Below are positions 45,708 to 48,338 of a stretch of 48,338 bases of DNA, in pieces. Source of the DNA: Bacillus sp. FJAT-47783 (lineage in GTDB: Bacteria; Bacillota; Bacilli; Bacillales; Aeribacillaceae); NCBI RefSeq assembly GCF_022808615.1, contig NZ_JAKZKS010000027.1, forward strand, positions 1 through 48,338, in the 5' to 3' direction. Position 1 is the first letter of the stretch. The number at the start of each line of letters is the position of its first letter. The notes under the pieces were generated by a model, which did not search any database, was not told the origin of the DNA, and worked only from the letters and a program-made list of their open reading frames with translations. Made by a program: the position numbers and the translations under genes.

Positions 45708-46076
45708 TTATAAAGTTAACACTTCTTTTTGGTAATCAATTATTTCATATATGTAATTAAGTTCCTCTAAATTACAGTAATACTTATGTCCATCTTCAAC
45801 AGAGATTTGCACAGGATAATGTTCACTTGTTTTATCTACTTTTACATCCATAAAACCATAAACTCCTGAATGAACAATGTCACAAATATCCTCTACATAA
45901 AAATTTCTAAGTACCATTATCAAATCCCTCTTACTAAGAATGAATTCTTCTATGTCACGACCATCATAAAGTTCAAAAAGAACCATATTGCCTGTTGCAT
46001 TGGTTATCGTTACCCTAGATGCACCATTATAAAAATCATTTATTTCTACTAATTCTTCTACCTTCAATTTAAGCAA
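45708..46076 (-). CDS. Unknown 122-residue protein
   Basis: TTG start at 46076, supported by GGGAGGTG 6 bases upstream. Acidic, strand-rich (VTITNATGNMVLFELYDGRD), no membrane segment. Family not recognised. On the minus strand next to a second small unknown gene; could be an orphan immunity-like protein (inference). Confidence 0.6.
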   Translation of the reverse strand: MLKLKVEELVEINDFYNGASRVTITNATGNMVLFELYDGRDIEEFILSKRDLIMVLRNFYVEDICDIVHSGVYGFMDVKVDKTSEHYPVQISVEDGHKYYCNLEELNYIYEIIDYQKEVLTL

Positions 46077-46190
46077 TATTCACACCTCCCTCTACTGTTT
46101 ACTTCAACATTTATGAGGTGATCACTGCATTTTCAGAACAAGAATTTTTTTACACATTCGGAAATTTAGTAATTAAAAAAGACAAGGGTT

Positions 46191-46559
46191 TTACTCCTCA
46201 TCTTTGTTTAAATAAATAGGATTTAATTTTCCAACCAATTTTAAACACTCGAAAATCTCATCATCAACTAAAATATACTCACTCAAAATAGCATCTATAT
46301 TTTGCTTTAGATCTTCAAAGGTTGCATAAACATTACCTCTGACCTTTGTATTAAAAACATCGGTTGTTAAAGAATTCTCTTTATTAACCATTTCCAACCT
46401 TTTGTCGAATACAAATAAAAAGTACTGATATTGAGTGAACCCCTTGTATTGCTGCCAGTTGATTCTTTTAAAGCGTGTAATCATAAAAAGGAAATTTTCG
46501 TGATGGAACTCAACAATTACATTTTCCTTTGTTTTTCTTAAGTGATTTGTTCGTTTCAA
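46191..46559 (-). CDS. Unknown 122-residue protein
   Basis: TTG at 46559 is preferred because GGAGGAGA lies 5 bases upstream; ATG at 46574 is inside that site. Contains ENVIVEFHHENFLFMITRFK and INWQQYKGFTQYQYFLFVFD, with a helical acidic C-terminus. No known family; soluble. Confidence 0.6.
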   Translation of the reverse strand: MKRTNHLRKTKENVIVEFHHENFLFMITRFKRINWQQYKGFTQYQYFLFVFDKRLEMVNKENSLTTDVFNTKVRGNVYATFEDLKQNIDAILSEYILVDDEIFECLKLVGKLNPIYLNKDEE

Positions 46560-46574
46560 GTGTATCTCCTCCAT

Positions 46575-46895
46575 TATCTTTTGAAAAATTTATACATAAC
46601 GACTCTTCAAGATAATGGAGTAAATACCTTGATATTAAGGGCTAAATACAGAAAAAATAAATTTAATGCTTATATATAAGTAGCATACCTAAAATTGATT
46701 TCAGAGGCTGTTAACAACTGATTTTTGGGTGATATTCAAACCTATAAGACCTTTCTAATATCCCTATAATCAATTTGTAAAATTCTGTAGTTGAATAGTA
46801 CCATAGATTATATAATAGATTAGATAAAAGACGAACGTATCTTCGTTTTTATATTGTTTAAATCTATTTCTAAATTATAGAACGGAGAATGTCTA
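46575..46895. other. AT-rich divergent intergenic region
   Basis: No gene seen. Small hairpin ACGAA/TTCGT (~46832-46846) flanked by A and T runs. It should contain promoters for the unknown protein (-) and the acetyltransferase (+). Confidence 0.4.
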
Positions 46896-47444
46896 ATGGA
46901 TTTCCTTAATGAACTTTTTAATCAAAATAGAATATCACCTTTACAACGAAAAAACGATCTTGAATACGAGGTGAAGTACCATAATAAATTGATTTCAAAA
47001 AGAGGATTTGAAATAATATCAACAATTCCAAAAGGGGAAGAAATATTAATTCTATATAGACACTTCTATGAGGACATTCCAAACCATGAAGAAACAAGCA
47101 TTATTCTAGGGATAAGAGTTATTTCTAAAGATGGGACTCACTACCCTGACCCCATGTTAAAGGCTTTTTTTAATGCAGACTTTAACATGATTTCTCTAGC
47201 GGATATTGAAATTGCAGAGCCTCTTTCTAATCACGGTTATGGAAGTATACTTCTTAGCAATCTTATACAAATTGCAAAAGCAAGAAATATAAATAATATC
47301 TCAGGCTGGATATCAAATGTTGATAGTGACCATTTAGATAGATTAGTACACTTTTATAAGAAGCATGACTTCAAAGTTAGTTTGGAAGGAAAGAGGATAG
47401 ACTCTCATAAAATTGGAGAATTAGTGTGGCAAAACATCTTATAA
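46896..47444 (+). CDS. GNAT family N-acetyltransferase-like protein
   Basis: 182 residues, ACGGAGAATG before ATG. Acetyl-CoA binding pattern IEIAEPLSNHGYGSILLSNL (motif A, Q/RxxGxG/A-like NHGYGS) followed by ARNINNISGWISN and FYKKHDFKV, typical of the GNAT end region. Substrate unknown. 25 bases upstream of the HTH gene, probably co-transcribed. Confidence 0.75.
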   Translation: MDFLNELFNQNRISPLQRKNDLEYEVKYHNKLISKRGFEIISTIPKGEEILILYRHFYEDIPNHEETSIILGIRVISKDGTHYPDPMLKAFFNADFNMISLADIEIAEPLSNHGYGSILLSNLIQIAKARNINNISGWISNVDSDHLDRLVHFYKKHDFKVSLEGKRIDSHKIGELVWQNIL

Positions 47445-47469
47445 AAAGGAAGGTGGCAAATGAATAGAC

Positions 47470-48216
47470 ATGCAGTTAAATAGTTTTTCTTTTGAATTCC
47501 TTTTGGAAACCATAATTAGGGAAGAAGTTTGTACTTCGGTTAACTACTTATATCAGAGTGGACAATATATACCTAAGAAATACCTAACCATTAAAGAAGT
47601 ATCCTCAATGACTGGTATCGGCTCATCCACAATACGGCAATTAACGTTTTCTAGAGCAATGCCCCATAGAAAGGTTAAATCTAGAATAATTCTAAATGAA
47701 GAGGAAATTAAAGAAACACTTGAAAATTATAAAAAATCAGGTTGGTCTGATCCAGACAATAATTGGGACGTAAAAACTGTACAGTCTGAAATTGCTAAAT
47801 TTCATAAAACAAAGGAGGAACCAAAAATGATTGATGATATTCTTAGGAAAATAATAAGAGAAGAATTAGCCAGTTTCTCTAATGAAATTAAGAATTTTGC
47901 AAAAAAGGATAAAGAAAACTACTATGGCAGGACAGTTCTAACTATCAAAGAAGCAGCAAATCATTTTCGAACAAGTCCGTCTACGATATATAGTCTAATC
48001 AGAGATGATGGTATGCCTCACTTTAAAATCCATAGTCGGCATTATATTGTCCTTGAAGAGGCCGAAGCATATTTGTGGAGAGAAACTGCAAAATCTTACG
48101 CTGATGAAGGAAATATATATTGGCAGCGAATTTTACAAAGACTCGATTGGGAGGAAAGAGAAAGAAAGGCAGCATATGAGAAAGCACTCAAAAGGTTAGA
48201 AGAAAGCACCTACTAA
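47470..48216 (+). CDS. Tandem excisionase-type HTH protein
   Basis: 248 residues. Two HTH_17 (MerR/excisionase-like) domains: residues ~38-88 (YLTIKEVSSMTGIGSSTIRQ) and ~160-212 (VLTIKEAANHFRTSPSTIYS). Each is preceded by an acidic REEL/IIREE helix. The two halves look like a duplication and fusion. The best ribosome site AAGGAAGGTGG fits an out-of-frame ATG at 47461, so the start at 47470 is uncertain. Confidence 0.75.
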   Translation: MQLNSFSFEFLLETIIREEVCTSVNYLYQSGQYIPKKYLTIKEVSSMTGIGSSTIRQLTFSRAMPHRKVKSRIILNEEEIKETLENYKKSGWSDPDNNWDVKTVQSEIAKFHKTKEEPKMIDDILRKIIREELASFSNEIKNFAKKDKENYYGRTVLTIKEAANHFRTSPSTIYSLIRDDGMPHFKIHSRHYIVLEEAEAYLWRETAKSYADEGNIYWQRILQRLDWEERERKAAYEKALKRLEESTY

Positions 48217-48225
48217 GGGTATAGA

Positions 48226-48338
48226 GTAGGGTAACCTCTTTCAAGGCTACCCCCTCATCAAACCGTACGTGCCCTATTAAGGCATACGGCTTACCAACGT
48301 GTTCCTTATCATCATCAGTAGGTTGCTAATCGTTGGGC
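48226..48338 (-). mobile_element. 3' end of a group II intron (domains V and VI)
   Basis: On the minus strand AAGCCGTATGCC...GGGCACGTACGGTTT (about 48260-48293) folds as domain V with the AGC catalytic start. GGTAGCC...GGTTACC (about 48230-48256) is domain VI, and the sequence ends CCCTACTCTAT, the usual 3' boundary of bacterial introns. The maturase gene must lie beyond the right edge. Domain V has a shortened tip (UAAU instead of a GNRA loop), so splicing ability is doubtful. Confidence 0.7.

Noticed and set aside
1-48338. tRNA, rRNA or riboswitch genes
   Set aside because: No tRNA-like TTCGANTC/CCA patterns, rRNA segments or known aptamer signatures were recognised by eye on either strand.

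Overview
The window is low-GC Firmicute DNA and most likely chromosomal Bacillaceae. Evidence: strong GGAGG-type ribosome sites with many TTG/GTG starts, a short-Q-loop cydABCD operon, a BceRS-BceAB module, an arginine deiminase cluster with a Crp/Fnr-type ArcR, an LXG cassette with DUF5082 and DUF5344 partners, and one exact copy of the Spo0J/ParB parS sequence (45153-45168). The genus cannot be fixed from sequence reading alone.

Layout. 1-4040: edge of a zinc-ribbon protein, then a lipoprotein / lipase-like / small helical protein module preceded by a decayed tandem copy of itself. 4070-5870: a zinc-peptidase C-terminal fragment cut by a frameshifted DDE transposase. 5908-12026 (minus): cydA-cydB-cydD-cydC with overlapping genes, for cytochrome bd oxidase and its assembly exporter. 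12217-13284: membrane diguanylate cyclase. 13514-20674: arginine deiminase locus, with arcR (+) convergent to arcA-arcB-M20 peptidase-YfcC carrier-arcC (-). A perfect 22-bp Crp/Fnr-type palindrome lies upstream of arcA. 20893-21850: nested transposon debris, including a tnpB remnant. 21986-23449: AAA_14/DUF4143 ATPase. 23592-25605: ParM-like actin and a ParR-like partner with upstream iterated TGTAWACA repeats, a plasmid-type segregation cassette. 25900-30390: BceRS two-component system and BceAB transporter with a matching operator.

30454-45510 is a mosaic accessory island. It carries three partial copies of a Nudix hydrolase plus PLD-DEAD-helicase-DUF3427 module. The long helicase copy has one in-frame TGA. 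It also holds an ABC transporter / site-2-type protease / small peptide locus whose protease is frameshifted, a bacterial PH-domain protein, an LXG toxin cassette with a predicted membrane-acting toxin and multi-pass immunity protein, a broken second copy of that immunity gene 6.7 kb away, two linked proteins of unknown function, a type I methylase (HsdM) stub, and parS. 45708-48216: two unknown small proteins, a GNAT acetyltransferase and a tandem-HTH excisionase-like protein. The right edge holds the 3' end (domains V and VI) of a minus-strand group II intron whose body is outside the window.

The left half is mainly oxygen-limitation and energy physiology (cytochrome bd, arginine fermentation). 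The right half is conflict, defence and mobile DNA with heavy duplication and decay. The least explained parts are the Nudix-helicase mosaic, the 40-41 kb gene pair beside the LXG cassette, and the ABC/M50/peptide locus.
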